The notes beneath the pieces were generated by a model that worked only from the letters and a program-made list of their open reading frames with translations, did not search any database and had not been told where the DNA came from. Positions 35,343 through 44,974 of a stretch of DNA of 64,000 nt are shown piece by piece; position 1 is the stretch's first letter; each line of letters opens with the position of its first letter. This stretch comes from JAFTYO01 sp045644765 (GTDB taxonomy: Bacteria; Pseudomonadota; Alphaproteobacteria; RF32; CAG-239), in NCBI GenBank assembly GCA_045644765.1, contig JAZRHM010000001.1, positions 1 through 64,000 on the forward strand, in the 5' to 3' direction. The position numbers and the translations under genes were made by a program.

Positions 35343-37412
35343 TTAGTATGTGTTACTGATGCTATCTAAAATTTTTTGAGCTTCGGGCGAAATAATCACT
35401 TTGATTTCTCCGTCTTTATTTTGATTAGTACTTGCAACTGTCGAAGAATTATTGAGTTTTGCCTTTACCCTTGCTAGATTTTGTGCGTTTGGATTTGAAA
35501 CTATATTGAGTAATGCTTGCTTATCCTTATCTTCCAACTTGCTAAGAGCAACTTTTATATCAGCACCTGCCGAAACAAGCTCTTTTATAATTTCTTTCTT
35601 CATTTCTTCTTGATTGCTCGGTGTTCGCATCAGATATACTAAAGCATTGTTACCATGTATGTCCGTTGCATTTGCATCAGCCCCATTTCTTACCATCAGA
35701 GCTATCATATCTTTTTTATCTTCCATTTTAATTTTCGATGAAGCTGCAAAGTTTAATAAGGCGTTTTTTCCATCATTGTCTACTTGGTTTAAATCTGCCC
35801 CCATTGAGAATAAAGCATATGCAACCTCAAATTCTTCAGCCTCCATCAAAATTGTTTTACCTTCTTTATCTCTGGCATTTATATTGAAACCTAGTTTTAC
35901 TAAATCTTTTATTGAAGATAAATTCTCAAATTTTAGCAAATCAAAATCTTTCAAAGACGTCAAAAGATTAATTGCCGGTTGCTTATTATCACAATATTCC
36001 AATTTTTCAGGATTATAACGCAAAGTGTCCATTGCGTTTCTTTGTTGATAAAAAGATAAGTCTGAATATGACATTATTTTTTTGAAATATTCATTATCTC
36101 TGTTTTCTAACAAAATTTTATCAACATCACTGATAAAATTCCGCATATAATCCTCATTCTTTTTAGTATCGGGTATACCTGTAAGATTCATAATATAGCA
36201 ACATTCCGCTGTAGAATCACTACTCATTAAATCATTATTGAACCTTTTGGCAATAAACATTCTCAAACATTCATCAACATACTCTTTCATATCAAAATTT
36301 TGGTAAACCATAGAAATGCCGGCATAGATTTTTTCAATGCTCCGCAAAGCTAGTTCTGGCTTTGGGACACCCGGATATACATAACTCTCAAAAATTGATT
36401 TTTGGTCTTCAATATTTTGTTTAATTAGTTTTTGATGCATGTCATTAGAAACAGAAGAACTTTCACAACGTTCCTTTTTGTTAATTTTATTTATAATAGA
36501 AAATGGTACTTGAAGCAAATAAGAATCTATAACATCTGTTACATAATCGCTATTTTGCGGATTATTGTTTTTATCAATCATAGATAACAAATCATCATTG
36601 TATTTAAATGCTTTAAACTGAATAGGTTGATAAGCCTTATCTTTAGTTATTTTCTTTGCCAACTCACTAAGCTCTTTATATTTTATAACACCATCATCAT
36701 TAAAAAACTCTTGTGTTTTACCTTGTTTTCTCATTTTCCAAATAGTATTAATAGTTTCTTTCATGATTGGATACGTAGCATAATATTTATAATTTCGGTG
36801 ATAGCTCGTTTTTTTCTCTTTACTTCCGAGCTTAGTATTCCTTGTGCCATAATCTAATCCTCTGGCAGCAATTTTAACAAAATCTATTGTATCTTTTGCT
36901 CTTAACAGCATGGCTGAATATGCAAAAGCTTCTGCATGCATCTCATTTATATAAAAACGATAATCATTAACCTCTTCAGCCTCTTTTTTTACATCAGAGC
37001 CACTTTTTTTATACATTTCGGCAATCGTTGTATCATCAAAAACTTCGTAAATATCTTGTAATGAATGGGCATATTCATGATAAAAATATTCTGGTCTTCT
37101 GTCATCGTAACAGAAAAGGGCTATTCTGCCTTTATAATTAGCACCTCCACCTTTTTTTATGCTTTCATTAATATTAACAACAAAATTTCCGTCAGATTGA
37201 TATGTTATAACACCATTTTTTTCCAATTCATTAATTGTTTTTTCTTCGGACCAACCTCGAGCCTTACTCACACCTGAAATAACTTTCATATAGTCATAAT
37301 GAGTATCAGTTTGAACATTTTCATTGTGAATATCGCAATACGTAAAACTTGCAGTTCCGGTAAACTCTGCCAAAGCATCAAAATCTTTCTGTATTTCAGC
37401 ACTAACGCTCAT
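35343..37412 (-). CDS. Putative HExxH metallopeptidase with C-terminal ankyrin repeats
   Basis: It has 689 residues and no signal peptide. H112-E-Y-A-H116 lies in EYFYHEYAHSLQ, and a downstream E157 in INEMHAEAFA could be the third zinc ligand, the layout of gluzincins. The middle is helical and unassigned. Residues about 505-635 carry three to four ankyrin repeats (DKEGKTILMEA, DNDGKNALLNFA, DIHGNNALVYLM). Region 90-260 is related to the protein at 42787. Ankyrin fusions are frequent in host-targeted effectors, so a secreted effector is a hypothesis. AGAGGA precedes the ATG. Confidence 0.75.
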   Translation of the reverse strand: MSVSAEIQKDFDALAEFTGTASFTYCDIHNENVQTDTHYDYMKVISGVSKARGWSEEKTINELEKNGVITYQSDGNFVVNINESIKKGGGANYKGRIALFCYDDRRPEYFYHEYAHSLQDIYEVFDDTTIAEMYKKSGSDVKKEAEEVNDYRFYINEMHAEAFAYSAMLLRAKDTIDFVKIAARGLDYGTRNTKLGSKEKKTSYHRNYKYYATYPIMKETINTIWKMRKQGKTQEFFNDDGVIKYKELSELAKKITKDKAYQPIQFKAFKYNDDLLSMIDKNNNPQNSDYVTDVIDSYLLQVPFSIINKINKKERCESSSVSNDMHQKLIKQNIEDQKSIFESYVYPGVPKPELALRSIEKIYAGISMVYQNFDMKEYVDECLRMFIAKRFNNDLMSSDSTAECCYIMNLTGIPDTKKNEDYMRNFISDVDKILLENRDNEYFKKIMSYSDLSFYQQRNAMDTLRYNPEKLEYCDNKQPAINLLTSLKDFDLLKFENLSSIKDLVKLGFNINARDKEGKTILMEAEEFEVAYALFSMGADLNQVDNDGKNALLNFAASSKIKMEDKKDMIALMVRNGADANATDIHGNNALVYLMRTPSNQEEMKKEIIKELVSAGADIKVALSKLEDKDKQALLNIVSNPNAQNLARVKAKLNNSSTVASTNQNKDGEIKVIISPEAQKILDSISNTY

Positions 37413-37520
37413 ATGACATATCCTCTTATATAAAAAAAACTACTTGCATGTTATCACACAAAAAGCTAAAACTCAACATCTTTTAGACGAAAAAACAAAT
37501 TTTCTACTATAAAAGCATGT

Positions 37521-39446
37521 TTATTCCTGATTTGTTTCATTTTGACTTTGCAATTGAGCTGAAATTTTCGACCAAATTTTGCTACCATTTTGTTGTAAAG
37601 AATCAAAGAAAGCGCGCAACCTCTCACTTTGACCGCATACAACGTCTTTAACAGAAGGTAAACTGTTACCTTCAATAGAATTTTTAACACCGTTTATAAT
37701 GGTATTACTTGCAAAAATCAAAATTGCCTGACCATTTTTATTTAATCCTGCCTGCTCCGGATTATAATCTAATAATTTATGTTTATCTATACTATCACCC
37801 ATATTAGGCGCTAAAAACATTTCGCCTTGTTGTCCCGGAAAATAGCTAAGCATTATACCTCCTGTTTCTGACATATTTTGCATTTCATATTCAAAATATT
37901 TATATTGCGAAACTTCAACATCCTGTATTGATATAAACGAAATCATTGTAGATTTAGCCACACCCAAAGGAATATACGGCGAATGAGCGATACATAACAA
38001 TTCATGCAAAATCATCAATCTCTCTTCCGGCAAATACCAAGCTTCTGTCAGTTTTTCTTCCAATTTTTCTTCCAACTTTGCAAAAGTATAAGCTCCATGA
38101 CAATGAGCAACTATCGTTATTTTTCGCATATTGAGACACGCTTGTTGAACAGATAATCTGTTACCGTTCTCGTCAACAATACGTTTTAAGAAAAAATTTT
38201 CAAACAACTCATTTACATATTGAGCATGAAAAGTATCAGCATTAAGCTCTTGAACATTTTTTTTAGCCTGTTGATCGTCGTGCATCATTTTGACATGAGC
38301 GACATAATCATAAAAATTTTCTGCTTCAAAATCGCTATCATCAAAATCATAAACTGCGGCATAAAGCGTAACACCATCTTTTATATTGTTTTTATGTAAA
38401 AGCCTTTCAAATGTAGTCAGATAAATATTGGCACTTTTTTCATCAACAGTCCCGTTTCCACCCAAAAACAACAAGGCTGGCTCAGATGGTTCGACATTAT
38501 CGACATTTTTTAAACCGTACATATTGGCTTGTGTTCTCTCAACACGTTTGAACATTGTAAAACGAGCTATTGTATTATCGGTTTTATCTAATTGTGTGTA
38601 TCCGTATCGTTTAGAATTTGCACTATTTTCAGGGTGCAACAAACCACGCATTATTGTCATATCTGCTTTTTCTTTATATTGATTATAAGTTCTGATATAT
38701 CCCAAAGTTGTATAAGCAGCACGTAAGCTTGAAGCATTTTGCCTTGGGTGAGCTATACTGGTATTGATGATATACAAACATTGCGATACTTTTGATACAT
38801 CATTTACAGCCACGCTTTGCAAATTTTTATACAAAACCGTAAAATCAGAAGTCTTTTCAACTCTGAATGTCGAAATTTTTTCCCATATGCTTTCTCTTAA
38901 AACAGACTTATACCCAAACAAAGTGCCATATATTGCAAAAAATATTTTTTGACGTTGAGGTTCAAACGAATTTATAATTTCAAATGCTTTTAAAAGTTCG
39001 TCATCGGGCATATACAACATCGTAACCAAAATATTATTAGCCATTGAAACCAAAACATCATAGGTATCATCGCTAAACTGAATTTGGGAAAACTCTTGCA
39101 AAAATTTATTAAACAATATGGTTGAACACGTAGAATCTTGCATACAAAAAAGCATTGAACCTTTTTCTATCACACTTTTGTTTAAAGTATACACATCGTT
39201 TATGGCTTCAGCTAATTTTGTTTTTGAAATGTTTTTAATTATTGCGGCAAACGTCCCCGTTGCAGTCAGCAAAATATCAGCAGGCATAACCTTTCTTTCA
39301 AGTAAAGCACAAAACTTAGGCAACAACGTTTCCGATGCTTCCGGCACATCTTTTGCTTGCTGACCTATTTTTTCAAACAACGTTTGATATTCTATAAAAT
39401 TTAATTCTGAAATATTTTCTATTTGTTCAATTTCTGCAACCATCAT
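37521..39446 (-). CDS. Large hypothetical protein with alpha/beta-hydrolase-like segment
   Basis: About 641 residues. The N-terminal 300 residues are helical. The C-terminal part has LLFLGGNGTVDE, then ITIVAHCHGAYTFAKL, which looks like a nucleophile elbow (x-H-C-H-G instead of G-H-S-x-G), followed by CIAHSPYIPLG. Cys as nucleophile would be unusual. No signal peptide. ATG 39446 (followed directly by a second ATG) has AAGG upstream; a longer frame to 39500 lacks support. It is in the same block as the flanking peptidase-like and exported genes. I do not recognise the family. Confidence 0.7.
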   Translation of the reverse strand: MMVAEIEQIENISELNFIEYQTLFEKIGQQAKDVPEASETLLPKFCALLERKVMPADILLTATGTFAAIIKNISKTKLAEAINDVYTLNKSVIEKGSMLFCMQDSTCSTILFNKFLQEFSQIQFSDDTYDVLVSMANNILVTMLYMPDDELLKAFEIINSFEPQRQKIFFAIYGTLFGYKSVLRESIWEKISTFRVEKTSDFTVLYKNLQSVAVNDVSKVSQCLYIINTSIAHPRQNASSLRAAYTTLGYIRTYNQYKEKADMTIMRGLLHPENSANSKRYGYTQLDKTDNTIARFTMFKRVERTQANMYGLKNVDNVEPSEPALLFLGGNGTVDEKSANIYLTTFERLLHKNNIKDGVTLYAAVYDFDDSDFEAENFYDYVAHVKMMHDDQQAKKNVQELNADTFHAQYVNELFENFFLKRIVDENGNRLSVQQACLNMRKITIVAHCHGAYTFAKLEEKLEEKLTEAWYLPEERLMILHELLCIAHSPYIPLGVAKSTMISFISIQDVEVSQYKYFEYEMQNMSETGGIMLSYFPGQQGEMFLAPNMGDSIDKHKLLDYNPEQAGLNKNGQAILIFASNTIINGVKNSIEGNSLPSVKDVVCGQSERLRAFFDSLQQNGSKIWSKISAQLQSQNETNQE

Positions 39447-39532
39447 CTTACCTTTTAATATTTTTTCACTAATAACATACAGCAAATTTAAAAGCAACAA
39501 TTATTAAAAAAACAACCACGATTCATCATCTA

Positions 39533-39560
39533 TTGACAAAAAAATATTTTAGTGTATCAT
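39533..39560 (+). promoter_or_regulatory. Promoter of the exported paralogue at 39596
   Basis: TTGACA (39533-39538), 16 bp, TATCAT (39555-39560). The -35, following A run and TATCATTG box match the promoter at 40939. Confidence 0.65.
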
Positions 39561-39595
39561 TGTTTTTATAGTTTTTTCTTAAAGAGAGTGAGCTT

Positions 39596-40909
39596 ATGCC
39601 GTTTTTTAGTAAAAAAAACAAAGATATACATTCAAAAGTCAAAAAAATTCTTTTGACCGGTGCCACCATTGCAACGCTTGCCTCCCCTGTCAGCGGTGCT
39701 AAAAATAATAGTCTCGCACCTGCTTCTGAAGCAATAAAAAAAGAAAATCTCATAAATCCGTCAAAACATAGTTGGCTTAATAAGTTTGATACTTTGGAGA
39801 AAATTTTATCAGATTATTCTTCCATTGACCATAACGATCTAGGCGAAATAAGCGACTGGAAACATTATATCACGGATAACCCTCAAGACACGCTCGCAGA
39901 AGAAGCTTTTAAAGCAATTAAGCGCTCCGCTCTTGAATTAACAAACACATATGTCCAAGTGGATCACTACTACGAAACAGGATATTTGCATATAGCTAAT
40001 ATTTCTTATCAGCAATTAAAATCTTGTCAAAATTTCTTCCAAACAACAATGGATGAATTGTTGCAAAACCCTGAGGTGTTAAGGCATATTCCTGATGCAT
40101 ATGTAATTAATAAAGATCCCAGATTACCGGCTAAAGATTTTGCAACATTACGTCTTTATGAGCAAATGAAAATCCATAACAGATTGCGAAAAAACATGAA
40201 TCAATTGAACGAATATTTTAGCATGGTAAGAAGCAACAATAAAAAGAATCAACTTAAAGCAAACATTATGAGAATGAATTTTTATAAAGCTTATGGTGTT
40301 GATTTTAATGAATGCTATGTAAATGATACGGATAACATGGCCCGGGAGCACGTATTTCTTAATAAAAAAATAAAAGAAGAAGCTTATATGTATTGTTTAC
40401 ACACAGCTCTTGACGGTGCGTTTGATTACAAACCCGGTTACATTGAAATGTTTAAGGATAGCTATAAAGGATTGAAATATAATATTTCACCTAAAGTTGT
40501 GCAAAATTTTATAGGTTATGCCAATATATTTGCAAAGCATATGCATGGAAAAAAATTATCTAAAGCAGAAAAAAATATTTTAGATAACACTCCTTCTGAT
40601 ATCAGAACGGCAACAAATGCATATTGCCAACGATATTGTGAGCAATATTGTACCTTGATGGATAAACCCGAAGGAGAAGATATTATTGCAATTAATACTA
40701 ATAGCCAAACCCATTTGCAATGGACCGAGTATATAAAATTGCAGAGGTTAAAAGAAAAAACACATAAAGATTCTCTCAGAATCACCGAATTACAACGAGA
40801 TTATCCTCTTTTTGTAAAAGCTACCGAATATTACGAGTATAAAAAAGAAGCATCTCAAAACAAAAAACAACAGGCTACATATCTTATACAAAATGTAGCA
40901 ACAAGATAA
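39596..40909 (+). CDS. Exported hypothetical protein, paralogue A
   Basis: 437 residues with a basic N-region and hydrophobic signal (KKILLTGATIATLASPVSGA), so it should be exported. The mature protein is helical. It shares with the next gene the segments NPQD...EAF.AIK, PAKDFATLRLYEQM, Y-C-L-H near residue 265 and one copy of the C-terminal module M-[DN]-K-P-x-GE...Y...LQRL...ELQRDYP. The C-terminus is NVATR. No known domain. GAGAG upstream of ATG. Confidence 0.75.
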   Translation: MPFFSKKNKDIHSKVKKILLTGATIATLASPVSGAKNNSLAPASEAIKKENLINPSKHSWLNKFDTLEKILSDYSSIDHNDLGEISDWKHYITDNPQDTLAEEAFKAIKRSALELTNTYVQVDHYYETGYLHIANISYQQLKSCQNFFQTTMDELLQNPEVLRHIPDAYVINKDPRLPAKDFATLRLYEQMKIHNRLRKNMNQLNEYFSMVRSNNKKNQLKANIMRMNFYKAYGVDFNECYVNDTDNMAREHVFLNKKIKEEAYMYCLHTALDGAFDYKPGYIEMFKDSYKGLKYNISPKVVQNFIGYANIFAKHMHGKKLSKAEKNILDNTPSDIRTATNAYCQRYCEQYCTLMDKPEGEDIIAINTNSQTHLQWTEYIKLQRLKEKTHKDSLRITELQRDYPLFVKATEYYEYKKEASQNKKQQATYLIQNVATR

Positions 40910-40938
40910 TTTTAACAAAAATGTCACACGATTGTTGC

Positions 40939-40967
40939 TTGACAAAAAGCCTACTTAATGGTATCAT
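40939..40967 (+). promoter_or_regulatory. Promoter of the exported paralogue at 41001
   Basis: TTGACA (40939-40944), 17 bp, TATCAT (40962-40967); nearly the same boxes as at 39533, suggesting common control. Confidence 0.65.
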
Positions 40968-41000
40968 TGGCTTATTATAAGTTGTAAGAGGTAACTGGTT

Positions 41001-42731
41001 ATGGGAATGTTTCAAAAAATTGTTTTAGGCGGTGCAACTGTTGCGGCTATGTCAACAGGACAAGTGCAAGCTGCTGAAAACTCTGCACCTATGGAGAATC
41101 CTGATGCCACAAAAACAGAAACTGTTGTAACTCCTAAAGATACCGTTATCAATTCTGATAACGTGCTTGATTTAAGTAATGAATTTTTAACGTCTCAATT
41201 TACATCTTCTGCTCAAGAAGTTAGCACCCCCGGCACCATTGAAGATCTTAAAGAAACGTTGTCAAGTCCGACAAACCTTACCGATGATCAGCAAAAACAT
41301 ATTGATTTATGGAGCGACTACATTATTTCAAACCCTCAAGATCCTGTATCAAGAGAAGCCTTTGTTGCCATCAAAGAAGCAACTGACGAAGTTGCAAATA
41401 AATGGATAAAAATCGATCAATATTATCAATCTGTTGAAACAGCCGGCTCGTATGACGATTTAAAATATTCAAAAGAAAATCTTATCAAGAACATGGATGC
41501 AATGCTGGAGAAATCGCAAGTGCGAGAAAACATTCCTGAAGCGAACGTTGAATATCGCAGAGGCAGCCCCGCTAAAGACTATGCGACATTACGCTTATAT
41601 AACCAATTATCAAAACTTGATTATATAATGAACAAAAATCCGAGCATAATAAAAGAACAGATCGGATTACTGAATAGTAAAGATAAAAAAAGTAAAGAAC
41701 AAGCATATCTGAATGCCGCTGAGTTTTATAAAACCTACGGCATGGATTTAAATAAATGTTGCCGTGATTACATTTTAAAACAAAGGGGTGGTTTAGCACA
41801 GGGCGAGCCTGTAGATGTTATGATTAGACGAGAAAAAGATCTATTAAATGATAAATATTTTAAGGAAGATGCTTATAAGTATTGTTTGCACAATCAGCTT
41901 GACATGGCATTTTCACAGACTGAAAGTACTATACACAATATTAATGTGGTATATGTAAATGATAAATATTCTACCATCGACGGAAACGTTTCTCTGGCTC
42001 TTGATGATTATGCAAAACTTGTAGCTAAAAATGCCAGAGGTGATAAATTAACCAGGGGACAAGAAAATAGACTAAACTTCTGTCCTCCTGATATTCGTGA
42101 ATCTCTCCAGGCATACTATAGTGCTTGTAGTGTAAAATTTACTCAAGAGATGAATAAACCCAAAGGTGAGTATAAAGATATTCGGTATTGTAATACAAAT
42201 AGTATACGTGACGAGAAAGCAACACTATATATACGGCTGTTAAGACTGGGAGAAAACTATACTAAATCAGGGCAAAACGAAATGTCTGCTGAGCAACGAG
42301 GCCAGATAGAAGAGATAGAGAAAGAGCGTCCTGATTTAAAACGCGCCAAAGAAGAATATGACAGGAACTTGGACCTGCAAAAGGAAAATTTTGCCAACGC
42401 TATGAACCGTCCTGCCGGAGAAAATGTCACGGTTTATGATCGTTATGGGTTTACTGAAAATGCATCTTCTAATTATTTTAATAACAAAGGTCTATCCTAT
42501 GCACCGGTTGACCATGTAGCAACTAGATATGTAAATTTATTAAGATTAGGTGCAGATCACACCATTAGCGGACAAAATCAGATGACCGATAACGATAAAA
42601 AAACGATACAGGAAATAGAAATGGCACGCCCTGACTTAGCTATTGCCAGAAAGGCCTATGAAGCTGAGCGCAATCAACAAACTCAACAAAAAACTCTGCA
42701 ACTATCTGCATCAGATTTTATGACAAGATAG
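41001..42731 (+). CDS. Exported hypothetical protein, paralogue B
   Basis: It has 576 residues. MGMFQKIVLGGATVAAMSTGQVQA is a signal peptide with an AxA-like site. It is homologous to the preceding gene through residues ~95-380 (SDYIISNPQDPVSREAFVAIK, SPAKDYATLRLYNQL, EDAYKYCLHNQLDMAF). It then has two tandem copies of the C-terminal module (IRLLRLGENYTKSGQNEM...ERPDLKRAKEEY and VNLLRLGADHTISGQNQM...ARPDLAIARKAY). It ends in ...DFMTR. A bidirectional terminator follows. Function unknown. Confidence 0.75.
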   Translation: MGMFQKIVLGGATVAAMSTGQVQAAENSAPMENPDATKTETVVTPKDTVINSDNVLDLSNEFLTSQFTSSAQEVSTPGTIEDLKETLSSPTNLTDDQQKHIDLWSDYIISNPQDPVSREAFVAIKEATDEVANKWIKIDQYYQSVETAGSYDDLKYSKENLIKNMDAMLEKSQVRENIPEANVEYRRGSPAKDYATLRLYNQLSKLDYIMNKNPSIIKEQIGLLNSKDKKSKEQAYLNAAEFYKTYGMDLNKCCRDYILKQRGGLAQGEPVDVMIRREKDLLNDKYFKEDAYKYCLHNQLDMAFSQTESTIHNINVVYVNDKYSTIDGNVSLALDDYAKLVAKNARGDKLTRGQENRLNFCPPDIRESLQAYYSACSVKFTQEMNKPKGEYKDIRYCNTNSIRDEKATLYIRLLRLGENYTKSGQNEMSAEQRGQIEEIEKERPDLKRAKEEYDRNLDLQKENFANAMNRPAGENVTVYDRYGFTENASSNYFNNKGLSYAPVDHVATRYVNLLRLGADHTISGQNQMTDNDKKTIQEIEMARPDLAIARKAYEAERNQQTQQKTLQLSASDFMTR

Positions 42732-42750
42732 TATACTAATATATAACATA

Positions 42751-42790
42751 AAAAGCCAAAGAGTTCTTCAGCCCTTTGGCTTTTTTTTAA
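42751..42790 (+). terminator. Bidirectional terminator between convergent genes
   Basis: An 11-bp stem AAAAGCCAAAG/CTTTGGCTTTT (42751-42761/42774-42784) with A and T runs on both sides. Confidence 0.85.
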
Positions 42791-44052
42791 TATTGTTTTG
42801 ATGCCTGAAAAGTTTGAAGAATTTCTTTTTCTCTTTTAAATTTTAAATTCCAAACTTCATCTCTTGTATCGGGATGGCTAACTTTTAAAAAAAGCTTTTT
42901 ATAATAAGGATTTTTACGCCATTGTTGATGTATCTGTGCCATTTCATCACATATTTTTAGAGCTTCTTGTTTTTTAGCAGAATCAGATATATCTGACAAG
43001 CAGTAATATTTTTTTGAAATAAGGTTATCTAAATCAGCATAAATTTCAAAATCTTGATTTAAACGAGTGTGTAATACATCAATTGCACATACCACATTAA
43101 GCACTTTTGCTTTTTCATCAACTTCCGGTAATTTTTTTATTTTTTTATCTGTTTTTGTGCGCCTAATTTCACCTATTTGTTCATAATCTGCCTTACGTTT
43201 ATGCATTTTTTTTCGTTCTTCAATAAGATAATTTTCGCCTAACACTTTACTTGCTTTTGTTTTTTGTTTTAATGCTTCATAAGAAGCAACTGTTCCATCA
43301 TTAAGAATTTGATAAAATTCATTAGAAGTATAAGCATATCTTCTAACAAAATCCGCTGTAAAAAAAGCAATCTTTTCAAAATCAAGCTGACCTTTTTTGG
43401 AAAATTGTCGTAAAGTGTTTGCTCTCCCTTGTCTTCTAATTGCTTTCAACAGATTCAATACAATAGGCAAAGATATATAATACTTGCTATTTTCTGTATT
43501 TTGATTAAAGGTCTTAATGTTTTGAGCAATACAAGATTGTCTTTGTTTCTTAAAACTTAAAACATCTTTAGAACGAAGCAAAAGCACCATTGTGGCAAAA
43601 GTGTTAGCATGAACCTCTTTTAAATATTTTCTATATTTTGTATCCGGTACCGTACTTTTATTAAAAAATCTATATTTTCTTTGATAAAGATGAGCACACT
43701 CATGATATATTGTCAATTGATCATAATGAGTATCAAAACCGCTAAAAACCAGTGGCGCCACATATTGTTCTTTCACATTTATTATATGCCCGCCACTAAC
43801 AATATCATTATAATTAAATCTTAATCCGCCGCCATATTCTAAAGACACTTGTTTTGTTGCAAGTAAATCTTTTTTTGTTAAACCGGCTTCTTGAAAAACC
43901 TTACAAAATTTGTTTTCATCTTCTTTAATATTTGACGTAAACGCATCTAAAGCGCACAACCACTGAGCATTGGTTTGTTGACATATATTATTTAAATCAT
44001 CTATTAAAATTTGTTTTTCTATCATACTTGCAACTATATGATTATCATACAT
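42787..44052 (-). CDS. Putative HExxH metallopeptidase
   Basis: About 421 residues without a signal peptide. TIYHECAHLYQ gives HExxH, and EVHANTFATMVLLLRSKDVLSF downstream supplies a Glu ligand. The same order and spacing are seen in the ankyrin protein at 35343 (EMHAEAFAYSAMLLRAKDTIDF), so the two are paralogues. The C-terminal half is Lys-rich helical without ankyrin repeats. The start is uncertain: ATG 44052 or 44025, neither with a clear ribosome site. It is the last gene before the serine recombinase. Confidence 0.7.
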   Translation of the reverse strand: MYDNHIVASMIEKQILIDDLNNICQQTNAQWLCALDAFTSNIKEDENKFCKVFQEAGLTKKDLLATKQVSLEYGGGLRFNYNDIVSGGHIINVKEQYVAPLVFSGFDTHYDQLTIYHECAHLYQRKYRFFNKSTVPDTKYRKYLKEVHANTFATMVLLLRSKDVLSFKKQRQSCIAQNIKTFNQNTENSKYYISLPIVLNLLKAIRRQGRANTLRQFSKKGQLDFEKIAFFTADFVRRYAYTSNEFYQILNDGTVASYEALKQKTKASKVLGENYLIEERKKMHKRKADYEQIGEIRRTKTDKKIKKLPEVDEKAKVLNVVCAIDVLHTRLNQDFEIYADLDNLISKKYYCLSDISDSAKKQEALKICDEMAQIHQQWRKNPYYKKLFLKVSHPDTRDEVWNLKFKREKEILQTFQASKQY

Positions 44053-44087
44053 GAAAATCAAGTAATATTTGATTTGGATAAGATCAG

Positions 44088-44699
44088 TTATTGAATTTTA
44101 TCTTCTTCTATTTTTTTAATATATCTGGATAATGTTGATCTGTTAACGTGCAAAATTTTTGCTATTTTAACTTTTGATGCTCCTTTCTCTAACAGACTTA
44201 TAATATGCCTTGTATTTTTAGATAACTTAAGTTTTTTAGATGCTGCAGCTGTAGGTCTTCCCAGTTTTTTTCCGCTTGCTTTAATATTTGCAAGTGACGA
44301 TTTCGTTCTATCTGATATAAGCTTTCTTTCAATTTCTGCAGCTAAGCCAAATGCAAAAGCCAACACCTTGCTTTGTATATCATTTCCTAAACGATAATTT
44401 TCTTTTATAGTCCATACTTGGCAATCTTTATTAAGACAAGTTTCTAAAATATGCATCACTTCAAGAAGAGATCGTCCCAAACGAGATATTTCACACGAAA
44501 TTAAAATATCACCGCTTTTTAACTCATCCAACAATTTTCCCAATTTTCTCATGCGTAAAGATTTACGAGACGATATTTTTTCTTCTATCCATTTATCAAT
44601 ATTTAATCGATTTACTCCGGCAAACTGTTCCAATTCATATTTTTGATGTTCTAAAGTTTGTTTTGAGGAGCTTACACGAATATAACCAATTACAGACAT
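44088..44699 (-). CDS. Serine recombinase (resolvase/invertase family)
   Basis: 203 residues with the small serine recombinase layout: GYIRVSSSKQT with nucleophile Ser10, LRMRKLGKLLDELKSGDILI, EISRLGRSLLEV with the conserved arginines, E-helix, and a C-terminal Hin-type HTH (GASKVKIAKILHVNRSTLSRYIKK). It resembles Mpi/Pin-type invertases or resolvases. It sits at the end of the exported/peptidase island and could have brought or still rearranges it. I found no clear inverted recombination sites nearby. Confidence 0.88.
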   Translation of the reverse strand: MSVIGYIRVSSSKQTLEHQKYELEQFAGVNRLNIDKWIEEKISSRKSLRMRKLGKLLDELKSGDILISCEISRLGRSLLEVMHILETCLNKDCQVWTIKENYRLGNDIQSKVLAFAFGLAAEIERKLISDRTKSSLANIKASGKKLGRPTAAASKKLKLSKNTRHIISLLEKGASKVKIAKILHVNRSTLSRYIKKIEEDKIQ

Positions 44700-44824
44700 T
44701 TTCTACCCTTTCTATTTTTTAAATTTAAACAGTGAAAAATGTTTATCTAATGCAAGTGTTAAAAATAGCGTTCAATAAAAAGCAGTATTGATGAAATTAT
44801 TTTGATGAGTACAAAACAAAAATA

Positions 44825-44853
44825 TTGACATTTTAAAATGTGTGAAATATAAT
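44825..44853 (+). promoter_or_regulatory. Consensus sigma-70 promoter of the nadM operon
   Basis: Perfect TTGACA (44825-44830), 17-bp spacer, perfect TATAAT (44848-44853). Transcription would start near 44860, giving a leader of about 115 nt. Confidence 0.85.
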
Positions 44854-44859
44854 GTGCGT

Positions 44860-44974
44860 GTTCGGGTGCTTGAGGGCAATAGGCACGAACAAACAGACTT
44901 GGCCAGTCATCGGTAGTAAAAAGAAGGGATAGTCCCTTTTTGATGAGTTGGCCTTTCGAAAGAGAGGTTTTTTT
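44860..44974 (+). ncRNA. Structured 5' leader of the nadM operon (candidate cis-regulatory RNA)
   Basis: Two strong stems. P1: GTTC/GAAC plus GTGCT/GGCAC (44860-44890) with an 11-nt loop TGAGGGCAATA. P2: GGCCA/TGGCC, TCATC/GATGA and a 9-bp inner stem around GGGA-TAG-TCCC (44901-44953), interrupted by a one-sided bulge GGTAGTAAA. The AGAGAGG ribosome site (44961-44967) lies eight bases after P2. No T tract follows P2, so it is not a simple terminator. It does not match a riboswitch consensus I can recall. Confidence 0.6.

Noticed and set aside
44901..44953. P2 of the nadM leader as an intrinsic terminator/attenuator
   Set aside because: The stem is not followed by a T tract; the bases after it are TTTCGAAAGAGAGG.
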